Part shown: positions 1 to 12,088 of the stretch, piece after piece
Layout of the letters: the number at the start of each line of letters is the position of its first letter
Position numbering within the stretch: the stretch's first letter is position 1
Source: Turbatrix aceti
Lineage: Eukaryota; Nematoda; Chromadorea; Rhabditida; Panagrolaimidae
DNA length: 64,000 bases
Reading direction: 5' to 3'
Assembly (NCBI GenBank): GCA_963969345.1
Contig: OZ017766.1
Coordinates: 3,844,001 to 3,908,000, forward strand
Program-made: the position numbers and the translations under genes
The notes under the pieces: generated by a model
The model's input: the letters and a program-made list of their open reading frames with translations, nothing else
Told to the model about the DNA's origin: nothing
Database searches by the model: none

Positions 1-696
1 CGTTTATTACGAAATAGTCGATGAGTCGCATGATTTTGTCATGTTGTTGAGTTGTACTGGTGTTCGTTCTGGTTAGACAGTGACACAAAAAAAAACTTGG
101 ACTCACTTTGGATCCGCCTTTTTATTTCGATACGATACATCACATTTTATCAATAATTTCTCACATCCGCAGGAACGCCGCTGTGATTGAATAAACTGAA
201 TTACCTTGGCGAATCATGCCTTATGCTTCTTGTGTCACTGCAAGCACCGGCCGTTTTTTGAATCACGCTGATACGCAGCATTTTTTCTGGTCCATGAGAT
301 GGAGCGTAGTGGCTTGTATTCTTTTGTTTTGGCCTAACGGCTGTTAGCCTTCTTTTAAGCATCTGCCGTCAAAGAAATTCCCTAATCATAAATCCTGTGA
401 CTTGGGTGAACTTATTTTGCCCTGTATCGATATTGATAGAGTAGGAGACGACTGAAAGATAGGAGATAGAAAAAAAGTGGTATCATCAATATTTTTTTAG
501 CTTTTTTTCCGTGAGGTGTACTCGGCAAGAATCAATTTTGCCATAGGCATAATCAATTCTTCTGTTCGATCCCGCTAGGTAGTACACGGCTGTTTTTTTT
601 GTTTCGATATAATATTTTCATTCTCGACTGCTGCATGTGCACCCGGGCTGGAAGACGAATTGATACTGGACATTTTAGGTATTTCCTGTCTAATAC
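1..696. other. intergenic, nothing recognised
   Basis: This AT-rich stretch has no open frame with coding character and no RNA gene that I can recognise. It lies upstream of the first plus-strand ORF. Confidence 0.5.
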
Positions 697-1062
697 ATGA
701 CCATCAACAAGATGTCTACGGAAGATGTCAATACGGGTCAAGCAGAACGTCATGCATCGCAGCCCCAGACTGCCAACTCCGTTCCGGCAGCTGCGAATGC
801 GCCGAATAAGTCAGGTGAAGTAGCTTTGCAACATGAAATGCAAAATCTGGAGATTTGCGGCCGGCCGCGGCCGCCTTGCAAACGCAAGCATTTTCCGTCG
901 TCCGAAACTTTGGCAAAAAAGCAACGCACCGGCCCCGCACCCTGGGATCTACAAACTGAGCCCCTGCCACTCAATCCGTGCGACTACACAGGATTCCATT
1001 TCGCTGTTGATCTGGAAGGATGCCCGGAGTATTTTGCATTTTATGATCTTAATGCCTTATAA
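697..1062 (+). CDS. small hypothetical basic protein, single exon
   Basis: This single-exon ORF encodes 121 aa, or 116 aa if translation starts at the second ATG (712), which has the better context (aacaagATGt). The first half is low-complexity (Ala, Asn, Gln). Residues about 57-80 are proline-rich and basic and contain KRK and KKQR clusters spaced like a bipartite nuclear localisation signal. The last 40 residues are more ordered (Trp, Phe and Tyr-rich). I recognise no family. The next gene starts only 45 bases after its stop, and no AATAAA signal was seen between them. It could be an upstream gene of an operon or a spurious ORF. No good donor was found that would join it in frame to the following exons. 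Confidence 0.4.
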   Translation: MTINKMSTEDVNTGQAERHASQPQTANSVPAAANAPNKSGEVALQHEMQNLEICGRPRPPCKRKHFPSSETLAKKQRTGPAPWDLQTEPLPLNPCDYTGFHFAVDLEGCPEYFAFYDLNAL

Positions 1063-1107
1063 ATTTTTGTAACTATTATAAATAATCTTAGTGTCTTAGG
1101 GGATCTT

Positions 1108-2424
1108 ATGTTGTGTATGTTTCGGTCATACAAACAATTACCTGTTCATGTCCATAACCCGTGCAATCAGTATCACCCCTTCCAGTTCATGCAAAGCCAC
1201 AGGCAGTCACTCAATACGTCTTATGTGTCTGTTTTATATCACGTGTTGTTGCGGAAAATCGAATGCGTATCTACGGGATTTGATATCCACGCCGAGCTGA
1301 CCGTAAGTTATACCTTTTTTAATACTTATTGATTTCAATTCATTTTTTTAGAAAAAGTGGGACAGGCTAAAGTCAGTCGTTTTTTCTTCGAGGCAAACCA
1401 CATGTGGCTTCAGCGATTTTATGAACGCAGTCACGCTCAAGCTGCACCCTGATTACGCCCAGATCGTAGGCTTCAGCGATCTTCAACTATAATCATCGAG
1501 TTTCAGGAGTGCGGGCCGACAAAGTGCGCGTTTTTATACTCATCGGTCAACCTCGAGTGGCTTTTTGTTCACGTGAAAAACGTTGTTGTGCTGGATAACT
1601 CCCCGGGCGTCGAGCGGATTCTCAGGATCATCAATGCGACCAGATCGGATTCTTCGAGGGACCCGCTGCTCAGCGTCACAATCGAGAGGCCGACTTTATG
1701 TAACTTGTTTTCAAAAGACAAGTATCTGGTCGTTTTTATTCAGACGACGCCCATCAGGAAATTGGAATGCTTTTCGCAGCTGCTGACCGCGATTGATACC
1801 GATATCGCCATTCCGACCTTCGGGCACCTCACCGTCCAACTTGCGCCTTCTCATTTGGTCGTAAGTTCAGGGTGGATCTTTCCAGGTGAGCTTTTTGACC
1901 TTCTAGGACCTTCTGAGAACGCAAACATTCCAAGCAAGCCATATTCACTTTGTTCTACCGCTTATCAAGTTATCCGAGGAAAATTGCAGGTATCTAGTAA
2001 ACTACACGTGGTTAGCTCGACTTTCACCTATCTTGTTGATTTACACCTGGTTTTCAGCTTCGCAGCGACCAACAAGGTTTCACTAACTCTGCGCGTCGAT
2101 TTTGACAATATGCTGCACAACGCGTTGAGTGCCATCATATCCGGTCCGTTCAAAGCTGCTCAGCGATTTTACCTTCATCTGACGAAAACGCAGACGGTCT
2201 CCGAAGCAGAAGCGCAGGGAATCTGCCACACGCTGGTGCGCAACTTACAGCAAGTTCCCTTCAGTGGCAAGAAGATCTATGCATACGTTAGGTTTTTTAC
2301 GGATCGCATCAGCTTCATCGAATTCTACGGCAGAAATTACCGTTCCGGCGACGTCATCAGAATCTCTGAAAACCTGAAAGTCACCCTCTACATCCACGTT
2401 ATCCGCCAGACTCTATTTGTATGA
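1108..2424 (+). CDS. hypothetical protein, five exons
   Basis: The model has exons 1108-1302, 1352-1465, 1507-1860, 1907-1989 and 2058-2424. All junctions are GT-AG and keep frame, giving 370 aa. Introns are 49, 41, 46 and 68 bases, with GTAAGT or GTATCT-like donors and TTTTAG/TTTCAG acceptors. The last two introns sum to a multiple of three and contain no stop in the exon frame, so retaining both also keeps the frame open; that leaves the middle of the protein uncertain. The product looks like a soluble, mixed alpha/beta protein without signal peptide or membrane segment. I considered a sliding-clamp-like protein (Hus1/Rad9) from its length and strand pattern but found no motif to support it. 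The first exon is Gln/His-rich and the true start may lie elsewhere. Confidence 0.6.
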
Positions 2425-2530
2425 AGTTTTTATTTTGAAGTTGTATTTGCGACGGATGTGAAAGAAAGTGGATTAGCCTAGACCGTTACCAGTAAGAAAG
2501 TTATAATAGTAAATTGCGAACAATGCAATG

Positions 2531-2536
2531 AATAAA
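2531..2536 (+). terminator. poly(A) signal AATAAA
   Basis: This canonical AATAAA lies 107 bases past the stop of the five-exon plus-strand gene. It sits inside the 133-base gap between two convergent stop codons, so the 3' ends of the two transcripts probably overlap. Confidence 0.6.
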
Positions 2537-2557
2537 CGATACCCAAAGCTTTTAAGA

Positions 2558-5500
2558 CTAGAGTGCGGATTTCTGGGACTTGAGGGCAGATAGTGCGAAT
2601 ACTGTTCTACTGACACTATCAGTGGCATGGGAGGCGATGATTTCTACCGCAACAGCAGTCGATTCACACTCTTCAAAGCCGATGTAGCGCAGCAACTGGG
2701 GCTCTTTCAGAAAAAGTTCGGCAGTCCTGAGCTGTCGCAGAGCGTCTGCGGAGTGATTCAAAGTGTGAAGGACGTGGTTCAGGATCAATAGCGCTGTTGG
2801 ACTGAAAAAACAACAATAAAAGCACTGTAGCATTAATTTTCGGCAGTAGAACTTACATTGTGGTGCCAAATAACTGCGTATAGGTCATTAAGACATTCGC
2901 AAGGTCCGCGTGACTCTCTTCCAGCAGACTTTGTCGTATGTACTCCGCAATGGCTTCTGTCTGTGGCAATGAGTGTCCAGCGGTGATTGCCCCGGTAACT
3001 CGCGCCCGCAGATCAGCTAATTGCGCTTTCACAGTCTCACTTCGTCCTCCGAGAACACTGCTGGCAACGAAAAGTTTGCCGGGCTCGAAGGCGCAGTAAG
3101 TCTCCAAGACAAGCATCTTGAGCCGGCCGACGCCGGTAGTAGCAGTGCTTTGGTATGGTATAATGAAGGGGAATGCTGAAAACGCAAAAAACAATTATGA
3201 TACATTCACGCAACAGAAACTCACCAAAGGGTGCAGCAGAATCCCGAGCACTCAACTCGAAGCAGCAGGTGTCACAGGTGCGTTGCAGGAGTTGGCTGAT
3301 CTTGGCCTGGATGAGCGAGAAGCCACTAACCGTTGACTCAAACATAAAATGGTGGTCCGGAGACAGCACGCACACCGCAAAAAGCCGGTCGAGAGCTTCT
3401 GTAGTCTGAGGTCGTCGTCCAAAGTCTATCACCACCATAGCAGCGAGAATGAAGCACGCCACGTTGTCCGGAATGAAGAGACCCGGCAGAGGAGGCATCT
3501 GCTGGATCCGGAGCATCGCCTGCACGTAACGACTGATGACGATGTCATCCGACCTGAGTTTCGGTGTGTTGGGAATAATCAGACCCAGCGCGTCCAGCAT
3601 GATGCAGTTCCGTCGGTGCTTTACAGCTTCCCAGTACTTGTTTTCAGGTTTGTACGACCCAGATAAACGTTCGGAGACATAGGCAAACGTATTTGCATTG
3701 CTTCCGATGCTGATGGAATCTTCAACCGCCAGTTCAGCCAGATAAGGATGCGCGATGGAAAATCGAATGACGTCGTGGAGTTCTTGAGCGTCCAGGAAAG
3801 TTGAAATAATCTGTACGCACGCGGTGGCCATGTTGTCTGCGAAGGCCGCATGGTCTTCAAAAGACGACTCCTCGTCCGGGTCGTAGGTGATATGACACGG
3901 CTCATACAGTGGAACACAGGTGTCAAAAATGCCATTGGCAAACAACTCGTTCAGTTTGTCGATCTGGATACTCGTATCAAATGGTGATTTTAGTGAAACT
4001 TTTGGGGGAAGCCCCAAAAAAACAGCCGGAAGAGATTCTGCGCGCTCCAGTTTGCTCGAGGGTCCGGTAATTGCAATGTTGACCAGGCTGTTGACCAGCT
4101 TGAGCATGCCAATGCTGTCATTTTTAGCCAGCGACGGCGCAACCTTGCGGACCGCTTCCAGACAAATGTCGTCCATAAACGGGTTTTGGCAGTGCAACAT
4201 GAGTTGGCAGCAGTCGATGAGTGTTCCAAGGTGACAATCGGTGCTGTCAGCATTGAAGCAAGAAGGTAACAGTCGGGTAAACATACTTTCAACCCAAGTG
4301 CCCTGCATGGACACGGATACGACATCCAACAGAGATTCTTCAGCGAGTGTCCGTGTTTGGCATTGAAAAACATCACTGCAGGGATCAGAATCGCGCTTGT
4401 CGAACGAATCAAGTGTGAAAAGCTTTGCGAAGCCTTGAAGGATAATTTGTTGTCGAAAATCAGCCTTCTGCATAACCGTTATAAAAACACTGTTCCATCT
4501 GCGTAGAATGAAATCGCGCTGCTTCGAACTCATTTTTCTGATGCCTTTGCACGCTTTGTCGTCAGCCTCCATCAAATCGACGTCCAGAGAGGTGAAATGA
4601 AAGCCGTCAAACAGCTTGATCGCAGTTTGAGGAGCTTCTGCCAACAAAGAAACAGTCAATTCGACCACCAACTTGATAGCGTGAAGCAGCCCTTTTTTAT
4701 CCGACTTGTAAAATTTGCTGGTCTCCAGAAGAAATCTGGCTGCCGTTTTAGACGCAAAGATTACGCGAATAAGCACTGCACTGGGCGTTGATTTCGGGAG
4801 AAACTCATCCAAAGCTACCAGAAGGTGCCGTTGGATGTCAGCTTCAACGACACGGGTAGTACCGTTTTTAAAATCAAGATACAGGGCGTACTGCATCTGG
4901 AGCGCTTCATAGGCGTCGTTTATGAAGACAACTCGCTGGTCCTCGACTTTAGCCACTGGTTTCCGGATCAGAGCAAGGAGATGGCGAGTTGCGAGCTGCT
5001 GTCGCGTTTCTTCGGGCTCGGCTTCTACGACGGCACTTCCAGCGACCTCCAGACCATGCCGAAGTTGCCGGGAGAAAAGTTTGACGAGGGTCTCGGTGTT
5101 CAGAGCAGCTTTATCTTGGGCGAGGCGGAGCACGGAGGTCAGCAACGCGGCATTCAACGAAGTAGAACATCTGATGCGCTCTTTCGTTTCTTCAACGTCG
5201 ATTTTGATGTCTTCAGACAATGTTTCCAGACTGCAGCTTCCATTGTGAACAATTGAAGTTGCGTCTTCCAGTTCCAGCCTCTGTTTCTCAGCTTTTTTTA
5301 TAAAAAGTAAGGTCAAGATTGCTGCCAAGTCTCCGGAGGCGCCAGCTGGCTCTAATTCAGGTGACAGCGTGCGTAGCTGCTGTTCGGACAGTTCTGCTTC
5401 ATCGGAGCACTGCGCGGCTGATTCGATAAGCTCCAAAGATTCAGACAAAACAATGTTGTCTGAATCGGTTTCCGTGGGTTCAGTTTCGCTGTCAGATGAC

Positions 5501-6223
5501 ATCGCTGGATTCAGACGCATCCGGGATATCGGAGGTTCGCTGTCATCAGAAGACGCAGAAATAGAAAACCGCCGTTTCAGACCGCGAACATCTTGTTCGG
5601 TATCGGCAAGCGACAAATTGGAATCTTCATCGTTGTCGGATACCATCGAACCAGCTGACGAGTAGGAACTAACAGAGTTGGATAAACCATCGTCTGGTTC
5701 AGGTGTTTTACTTTCAGCTTCAGGTATTTCAAGTTCACCATCCGTGTTGTCCGAAGCTGAGGAACCCATTCCCGAGCTATGCCCGTCAGAAGAGCTGAAG
5801 TCGAGAATCAATCAATAAGTGCCTAATTCAAACTCAACATACGACTTTGACGACGGTCGGTCCTGATCTGAGCCCTCCGGCAGCGTTGAAAACACGGTTT
5901 CATTGCTGGAATCGGAAGTATCCTTCGGCGCTGTTTCATCGGACGCTACGAAAGCGCTATCCGCGGATGGCGGACGCAGTTTCGGCCTCGCAGGCCTCAG
6001 TTGTACGCAAAAGGTGCCCTGCGAATCTTCATTACCCGGGCCCAAATAATCGCCATCAAAGTGGTCAAAATCTCTTTCAAACTCATCGTAATCTCTGAAA
6101 AACGAATTTATGCCTCCGGCAGTAATAAAAAAAGACTTACGGTGGAATGGAGACCACCAACGGCGGAACTTCGGCATCGTGTTCGGAATCGCTGTGCTCA
6201 TGGCACAGAGTATCGGTCGTCAT
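2558..6223 (-). CDS. large acidic Ser-rich helical protein, unrecognised
   Basis: Exons on the minus strand are 6223-6141, 6094-5843, 5794-3225, 3175-2857 and 2801-2558. The four introns are 46-52 bases and all junctions keep frame, giving 1155 aa. The start at 6223 was chosen because it alone joins exon 1 to exon 2 with consensus splice sites; the downstream ATG at 6201 is in another frame. Residues 1 to about 270 are acidic and rich in Ser, Asp and Glu, with many SD/SE/SP sites as in CK2-type substrates and a short basic patch (LKRRFS). The remainder is almost entirely leucine-rich amphipathic helix, as in HEAT/ARM-type scaffolds, with no catalytic motif. A nuclear scaffold is a reasonable inference. 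I compared it mentally with FANCD2, FANCI and condensin-type proteins and saw no convincing match. Confidence 0.75.
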
Positions 6224-8437
6224 TGCCAGCTCGGTAAATTGTGCAAGCATGCAGCACGACAAAGGTATGGACAAAGTGATTTTTAAAGGTAACGGATGAT
6301 TTTTGAAGAGCACACAACTCTGCGTGCGTCTGTCGCAACGATCCGCGCGCCAATCTCAGCTAACAGGGATCCGATCGACAGCCTGCATGGCACATACAAT
6401 AACTGTCCGTCACAGGGCTCTGCTAGGTGCCAGGTCGCTGTAGCTGTTGTTTTCTAAAAATCGACATCGTCACTATTGTCGGGTCGCCGAATTATCAATG
6501 ATTTTTTGTTGATTTTTCAAGAGTTTTTCGTTTCGAGACAGCTTGTTGTTCCGTGTTCAGCCATGGATTATTGTTGTGTTTATGTTGCACGTTTAAATTA
6601 TTTGTTTTCTCAAAAGTATTATTTTATTAAGCACATGATTCAGGAAGAGAAATGTTTATCACGGTCACGTTACGTGAAGACAGTTGCTTGGTACTGTAAT
6701 CGCTTGATTGATTTTTCGCTTTCGATGGCATTTTTATACGTACTTTGTTTTTCTTATTTTTTACATGTTTCAGAATCATTTATTGATTTCATTGCATGGA
6801 GTAAATTGATTGCAAATAAACGTAGTCGATGAATCTGAATATCAACTGACCAGGTGTTTGACTACTTATCGGTTATCGTGAATGGAATTCTGGATATTAT
6901 ATCCAGTGGCAGTCGGTTACCATCTTGTCAAAGAGAGTGTTTCAAGAATGTGTTCAGACAGCTTTTCAGAGTTATTTACCGATACTTCCTTATCGGAGCT
7001 CTGTTTTGTGGGATTCTTCGCCGATACAAACCATAAATTATTCCACGTATTGAAAGATTTCTTTCACGAATTATTGGTAACCGCAATTATAATCAAATAT
7101 TTATATCTTGAGCGCCGATGCTAGCAATCGGTGTATCACTATTTCCGATAGTTTTTAGGCCTGCGTCCGTAAAATTTTTCGGAGATATATTTCATCGTTT
7201 ACACAAAACATGCGTTTTAAAATGTAATTATTTTTATCAGACACTAGTTTTTTTTAAATTTTATAAACAACAATTGCCGTCTGTGAAACTGTAGCCGAAT
7301 TCGCCGTTTTATAAAGACATCTGTGACAGAAGACGGGACTTTGAAATGCAAGAGAAAAGAAGAAGAACAATCAGTGCACTGAAGCCAATAACATCAAAAT
7401 GAATAATCCATGAAATTCACTTTTTTTATAACTTGTCAATCTTTCAAAGCTCGACCCGCAGCTATAACTTTGTGAATGACAGAAAAATGATTCAACGCCT
7501 GCAGGCCCCTCTGAAAAATAAGATCATGTCGGTGATAACAATTACAGCCGTCGTGTCAACAAAATTTGTTTTTTGAAAAAAAAATACATATGTGCAAATC
7601 GAAGACTTTCCTGAAAACTATTTATTTCCTGTTGCCGCATCGGCCTTCTCTGCGAAACGGAAGGCGTCAGTTGCTCGAATTTTTAAAGCCCGGACACTTT
7701 TGATAAATCCTCGAACATTGAAGAGCAGTTTTGGACATAAACTCAGGCTCAGGCAACTTCACGGCTCTCAAATCACTTATCGCCCGACATCGTCGACACA
7801 CTCGCGCAAGTGCTCCTCTCGTTGACTCATCGCGTTCAAGTCCGCTGCTCGCCCTATAACCATGTCATTGACAGTTGGGGTCGTCGATAACAGTCTGCAA
7901 TGAAATGTTTGGATTTTGTTGTCAACAAGGCGTCCGCTGTTCGAAAGGAAACCGATCGCTGGTAGGTATCACTTTCCTTAACGGTTGCAATCGCGGTTGT
8001 AACACAAATATAGCCGAATTAGGGTGCGCAGTGCATGTTCAGCTTTTTATTCCGATTTTAGTTGATCGCAGGGACGATTTTTTTCGTGCCGAGACTTTGA
8101 ATTTTCAGGCTTTCTTGACAATTTTTTTTATCACCGCGCCAATTTTTTTCAAACATGAAGTTTTGATTAAACAATCTGATTTCGTTTAATAAAATAAGTT
8201 GATGTAATAGTTTTTGTTATGTGATCTGACGTGAGTCAATAGTAAAAACGATTTCATGAGGTAAAGGAGTTCGCGTGTAGGCGGCGCTACTAAGATTTGC
8301 ATCCCACGAAAATATCTTGACCTTGGTTCGCCGGAATGTAGGTCGCACCGGCGCGTGAAGGGTGATCCCGCACACAAACTAACTTATATTGATTCGCAGC
8401 CCGCTAAGCTCCGTGTCGAAAATCGTCTTGTTTCAGG
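6224..8437. other. AT-rich intergenic region, no gene seen
   Basis: This 2.2 kb stretch lies between the divergent start of the minus-strand scaffold gene and the EXPERA gene. It is AT-rich, and the longest frame (6476-6832) has the Phe/Tyr/Ile-rich composition of a chance ORF. The promoters of both divergent genes must lie here, but no specific element is recognised. Confidence 0.5.
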
Positions 8438-9147
8438 ATGACCGTTGCCAGATCCTATGCCCGTCCTGAAGAGCGCCGACCTGTGCCCAAGTGGGTCGAG
8501 TACTGGCTCATAATCTCGGCTGTCCTTTGCACCCTCGACGTCATCTACACCGTGCTCCGGCCCTGGACCAATCGCGGCGGCGGGCTGCTTGCTTGCCTCT
8601 ACGAACCCTGTGCGTTTCTTGCAAGCTTGTGAATTTTTTAGAAGCCCTGAAGTTTTCAGGGCAGTGGTACGCGGAGGTCGATCTGCGCTACGCGGCTTCG
8701 AATGACATCGTCACGACGGCGACGGGCCGCGTCATGGTCATCGAGATTCTCTTGAACATCATCGCGGTCTACCTCAACCGCACGGGGTCTCCCCATGCCG
8801 TGGTGACGGCGTTCACGACGACGGCATTCGTCTTCTGGAAGACGCTGTGGTACATGGTCCTCTACATCAGCCCGCCGCCCGGCAACCCTGTCTTCATTAA
8901 CCCCAAGGCGTCCATGCTCCAGATCATCTTCTGCTTCGCCATCCCCAACTCCATCTGGATCACCGTGCCCTTCCTTGTCCTGGTCGAGCTCTGGGATAAG
9001 CTCCTCGTCCGTCCCCGCGCCATTCGTCTGCCGCAGAGCTTTGACGAGGACCGAACGACCGTTGCGACCTCGATGGCTTCGTATCCGGTGCCCGCGCCTC
9101 TCGCGTACGGCGAAGATAGCCTGACGACACCTTGTGACACCTCCTGA
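8438..9147 (+). CDS. EXPERA-domain membrane protein (EBP/TMEM97-like)
   Basis: Exons 8438-8609 and 8660-9147 give 219 aa. The alternative acceptor at 8641 would create a stop, so 8659 is used. Family features are a first membrane helix at about 22-40, the RPW and GGG motif after it, the WYAEVDLRY segment (about 60-68) typical of EXPERA proteins, two central hydrophobic helices, and a last helix with NSIW...VELWDKL resembling the final segment of EBP. EBP catalyses sterol delta8-delta7 isomerisation in the ER; TMEM97 and TM6SF relatives bind sterols or lipids. Nematodes are sterol auxotrophs but remodel dietary sterols, so a sterol role is plausible, not shown. A TTTCAG acceptor lies one base before the ATG, as expected for SL trans-splicing. 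The coding part is GC-rich compared with its flanks. Confidence 0.85.
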
Positions 9148-9734
9148 ACTCATTTTCGACTCATTTTCGGTTTGATAAATGACTGGCAACGAAAAATGAA
9201 AAATAATTGCATTCGAAGTTCTTACGCAGAATTTTTTACAAATCAGGAAAACATTGGCGAGAGCGAGCCGACATTTGTTGCGGACAGCAATGCTTTCAGG
9301 AAGGGAAGCCGTTGGTTTTTGTTATACAATCAACGATGTAAAACAACAATTTTAGTGAAAAACGTTTTCTTCAGTTTTCACATAAATTGTTATAACTGAG
9401 TTGTTAGATAACAACAACTTTTTTAGCCCGGTGGTGGACTCGCGAATTTATTTGACCACCAGATTGTACGCAGCAGATGTCCCCTGTGTACACAGTTTCC
9501 GAGCTACTTTCTGCAACCTTTTGGGACTTTTTTTACACCTGGGGGTCGAGACAAACAAAAAGTTGGCCCCATGCCTGCTAGTGAGATGTCACAACTATCG
9601 AGAGGGGGCAGAAGTGACTGATCAGGATCGAAATAGTCGAAAACAGACCTCAGTCGAACTGTTAGAAGGTTTTTCATAAATCTTTATCTCACACCATTGA
9701 ATAATTTTAGCCGAAGTGTCAGTGCCCTCAAACC
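9148..9734. other. intergenic, nothing recognised
   Basis: This is AT-rich sequence between the EXPERA gene and the first glycosyltransferase. Short frames are present but none looks coding. Confidence 0.5.
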
Positions 9735-11343
9735 ATGGCTTCTGTTTTATTTATCAGGCGCAAACTGGATTATTTGTTATTCGGCACCAGTTTACTTCTC
9801 GTCATGCTTTTCATTTGGGACAAACGTGGTGGTGCCCACGAAGAGCAGTACTTGCCATTTTACGCAAACGCCACTGACTACAATGAAATGCTCGCTCGCA
9901 TTCCTGGCTTTGCTGATATAGATTGTCTTGGCTTATTCAACGGCAGTGAAGACGCCTATCTAGGAGCAAAGAAATTCACCTACAAACCCAATAAAAACAT
10001 CTGGGAGTTCATTGAAAGCTCCGATAACCAGTAAATTGTCTTACTGTAATTCCAGGTAAAAAATTGTGTTTTCAGGTGCCAGGCGTTGAAGAGCATCTAC
10101 TACTTCCCTTCGAAACCATTCAGCACCGAAGAGACGGCATTTCCGCTGGCCTACGGTGGAGTGGTTTACAAAGACATCGATCAAGTCGCCTTCCTGCTCT
10201 CCGCGCTCTACCAGCCTCAGCACGTGTTCGTGTTCGCCATCGACGATGACGCAGACGCGGTCTTCAAGCGTCAGATGAATGTCTTTGGCGACTGCTTCCC
10301 TAATGTTTTTGTCACGGTGAGTGCCACGTTGTAGCACAGCTTGGAAGGGTCCCGCGCGTCCTTTCAGATTCAACCATCGATTACATGGTGTGCTTACGGT
10401 GTCACGCGAGCGGTCATGAACACGTTCCGGCTACTGGCCGATCTCAAACACGACTGGAAGTACTTTCAAGTGAGTTTTGACCCTACCTGCTTGCAAATAA
10501 TTTTACATATTTTTTATCAGTATGTAAGCGGCTTCGATCTTCCACTCAAGACCAACCTCGAAACTGTTCGCATTCTGAAACAACTCCACGGCACCCCCAA
10601 CTTGCAGTTTGAAAGGCTTCAGCGCAGGCTCATCAAAAATGCAGTGCGTGTTCCCAAAGAATTCACGGTAGATTCACCCGTTTCAGGTGCGCGCTCCCCC
10701 ATCAAAGTTGTTCAAGACAAGCATGTCTGTTTTAATTCCTCGAGCCTCAGCGGATGCCATGGTTCGCAGTGAAAAAGTGCTCGATCTGATGGACTACCTC
10801 AGAAAAGTCCTGTGTTCGGACGAAAACATCTGGACAACTGTTTTGGGCAACCCGGAGGTTTACGGCATTCCCGGGAGTTTCAATGGATCTGACATGCTCG
10901 ACGCTTTCGAAAATGCCTTCAGAGGACTTTCACCCAATTTCAACCGTTCCACATTGGATACTCTTGTTTCCAACAGGAAACCCGGCGAGGGCGGCTTCAT
11001 TCCACCGACGTACTACATCTCTCGATACCAGGTATGGGGTCCTGTGGCGACCGCTTACCCGGGAAAGTTCAACCCAGCCGTCGCCTGCAAGGGCATTTAC
11101 AAAGACTACTCGTGCGTCTTCGGCATCGGAGACTTGCCCCATCTTATACAGCGGCCGGAGCTGGTGGCGCATAAGATATACCTCTGGTATGAGCCGGCGG
11201 CGTATTTTTGCCTTTGGAAGTGGCGTGTTGACAGGGCCGTGGATTGGCAACAGCAGCAGGCTTTCACGGGCGAGGCGTACGGGGATCTCGCCATGGCGCA
11301 GCTTCAGAGGGGCGTGCCACTCGAGAATATCACGTTCTGGTAA
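9735..11343 (+). CDS. core-2/I-branching beta-1,6-GlcNAc transferase-like, copy 1
   Basis: Exons 9735-10030, 10076-10316, 10368-10469, 10521-10643 and 10687-11343 give 472 aa. The protein is a type II Golgi membrane protein: a short basic N-terminus, one membrane anchor at about 13-28, a stem, and a GT14 (Branch family) catalytic domain. Family-like segments include CQALKSIYYFPSKPFS, FPLAYGGVVYKDI, LLSALYQPQHVFVFAIDDD, LKHDWKYFQYVSGFDLPLKT and the GNPEVYGIPGSFNGSD region. The family transfers GlcNAc (or xylose in some members) from UDP-sugar to glycans in the Golgi; nematode gly genes belong here. It has a tandem neighbour with the same exon lengths in three of five exons. Exact acceptor specificity cannot be told from sequence. 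Confidence 0.9.
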
Positions 11344-11347
11344 TAAA
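11342..11347 (+). terminator. poly(A) signal AATAAA overlapping the stop codon
   Basis: AATAAA overlaps the TAA stop of glycosyltransferase copy 1, and a second AATAAA begins at 11361. Either could define a very short 3' UTR. Confidence 0.4.
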
Positions 11348-12088
11348 CGCATTGTGGATTAATAAAAAATATTTAGAATGTCCTATGAGTAACAATGTTT
11401 GACTGGATCGTGTGCGTAATTTTTGATCCATGTCCATGTGTTTATTTTCAGAAAACTATGTTGCAAAGACAATACCGCTCTTTATTTTTTTACGGTATGG
11501 GATTAATTAGAGCGCCGGATTTTGTGCGATTCACTCAACGCACTTGTTTTTGGTCCGGAGGGGAGGAGTACGATATCCTCTCATGCACTAAGAGTAGGTG
11601 GCGATTACACGTGCACAGTTGTTTTGCAACCCCTGCTCAAGGAGTGCTTGGCTATTTTTGGAGTATCGGTGACGTCCGAGGGTAGATATATCGTATATCA
11701 TAGAACACTATATAAGGCGGTAAATGAGCAGAAATCACGATTTTTATCCTTTCCGAAAATTGGGCTGAAAATGTTTGTCTTGCCAAAGCCTTTGATTGCC
11801 TATTCCTTAAAAAAATCGGAGCTAGCCGATATCAGAAATGTTCTAGACGATACAGAAATGCTGGAATGTGGTGAAAGGTGCTCCGCCTGTTTGCAATGTT
11901 TCAGGGTGACAAAGTAGATTATAAACTGGCCACCGGGCGGAGGGATTCATTAAAACGCACGTAAAAACTAGGCGATGAGTCGTCGCTTTTAATATACCTT
12001 ATCTATACGAGGCTGATTGGATGCGTGATGAAAAGTACATCGACGTTACTTTATTGTTTACGAATCAACCAAATTTAGGTTTTGCAGA
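11348..12088. other. intergenic between tandem glycosyltransferases
   Basis: No gene is supported here. A 131-codon frame at 11522-11917 has some compositional coding character but no recognisable domain, no good start context and no flanking splice sites. The end of the stretch carries a TTTTGCAG acceptor at 12087, directly before the next gene's ATG. Confidence 0.45.

Noticed and set aside
560..580. GTTCGATCCC as a tRNA T-loop
   Set aside because: The rest of a cloverleaf is missing on either strand.
5812..6201. Start at 6201 for the large minus-strand gene
   Set aside because: This frame cannot be spliced to exon 2 with the consensus sites, whereas the ATG at 6223 joins in frame.
6476..6832. 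118-codon ORF in AT-rich DNA
   Set aside because: Phe/Tyr/Ser-rich composition, no homology signal, no splice sites.
8656..9189. 177-codon minus-strand ORF rich in Arg, Asp and Glu
   Set aside because: It is the antisense shadow of the EXPERA gene.
11522..11917. 131-codon plus-strand ORF between the two glycosyltransferases
   Set aside because: No domain, no splice borders, weak start context; composition not clearly coding.
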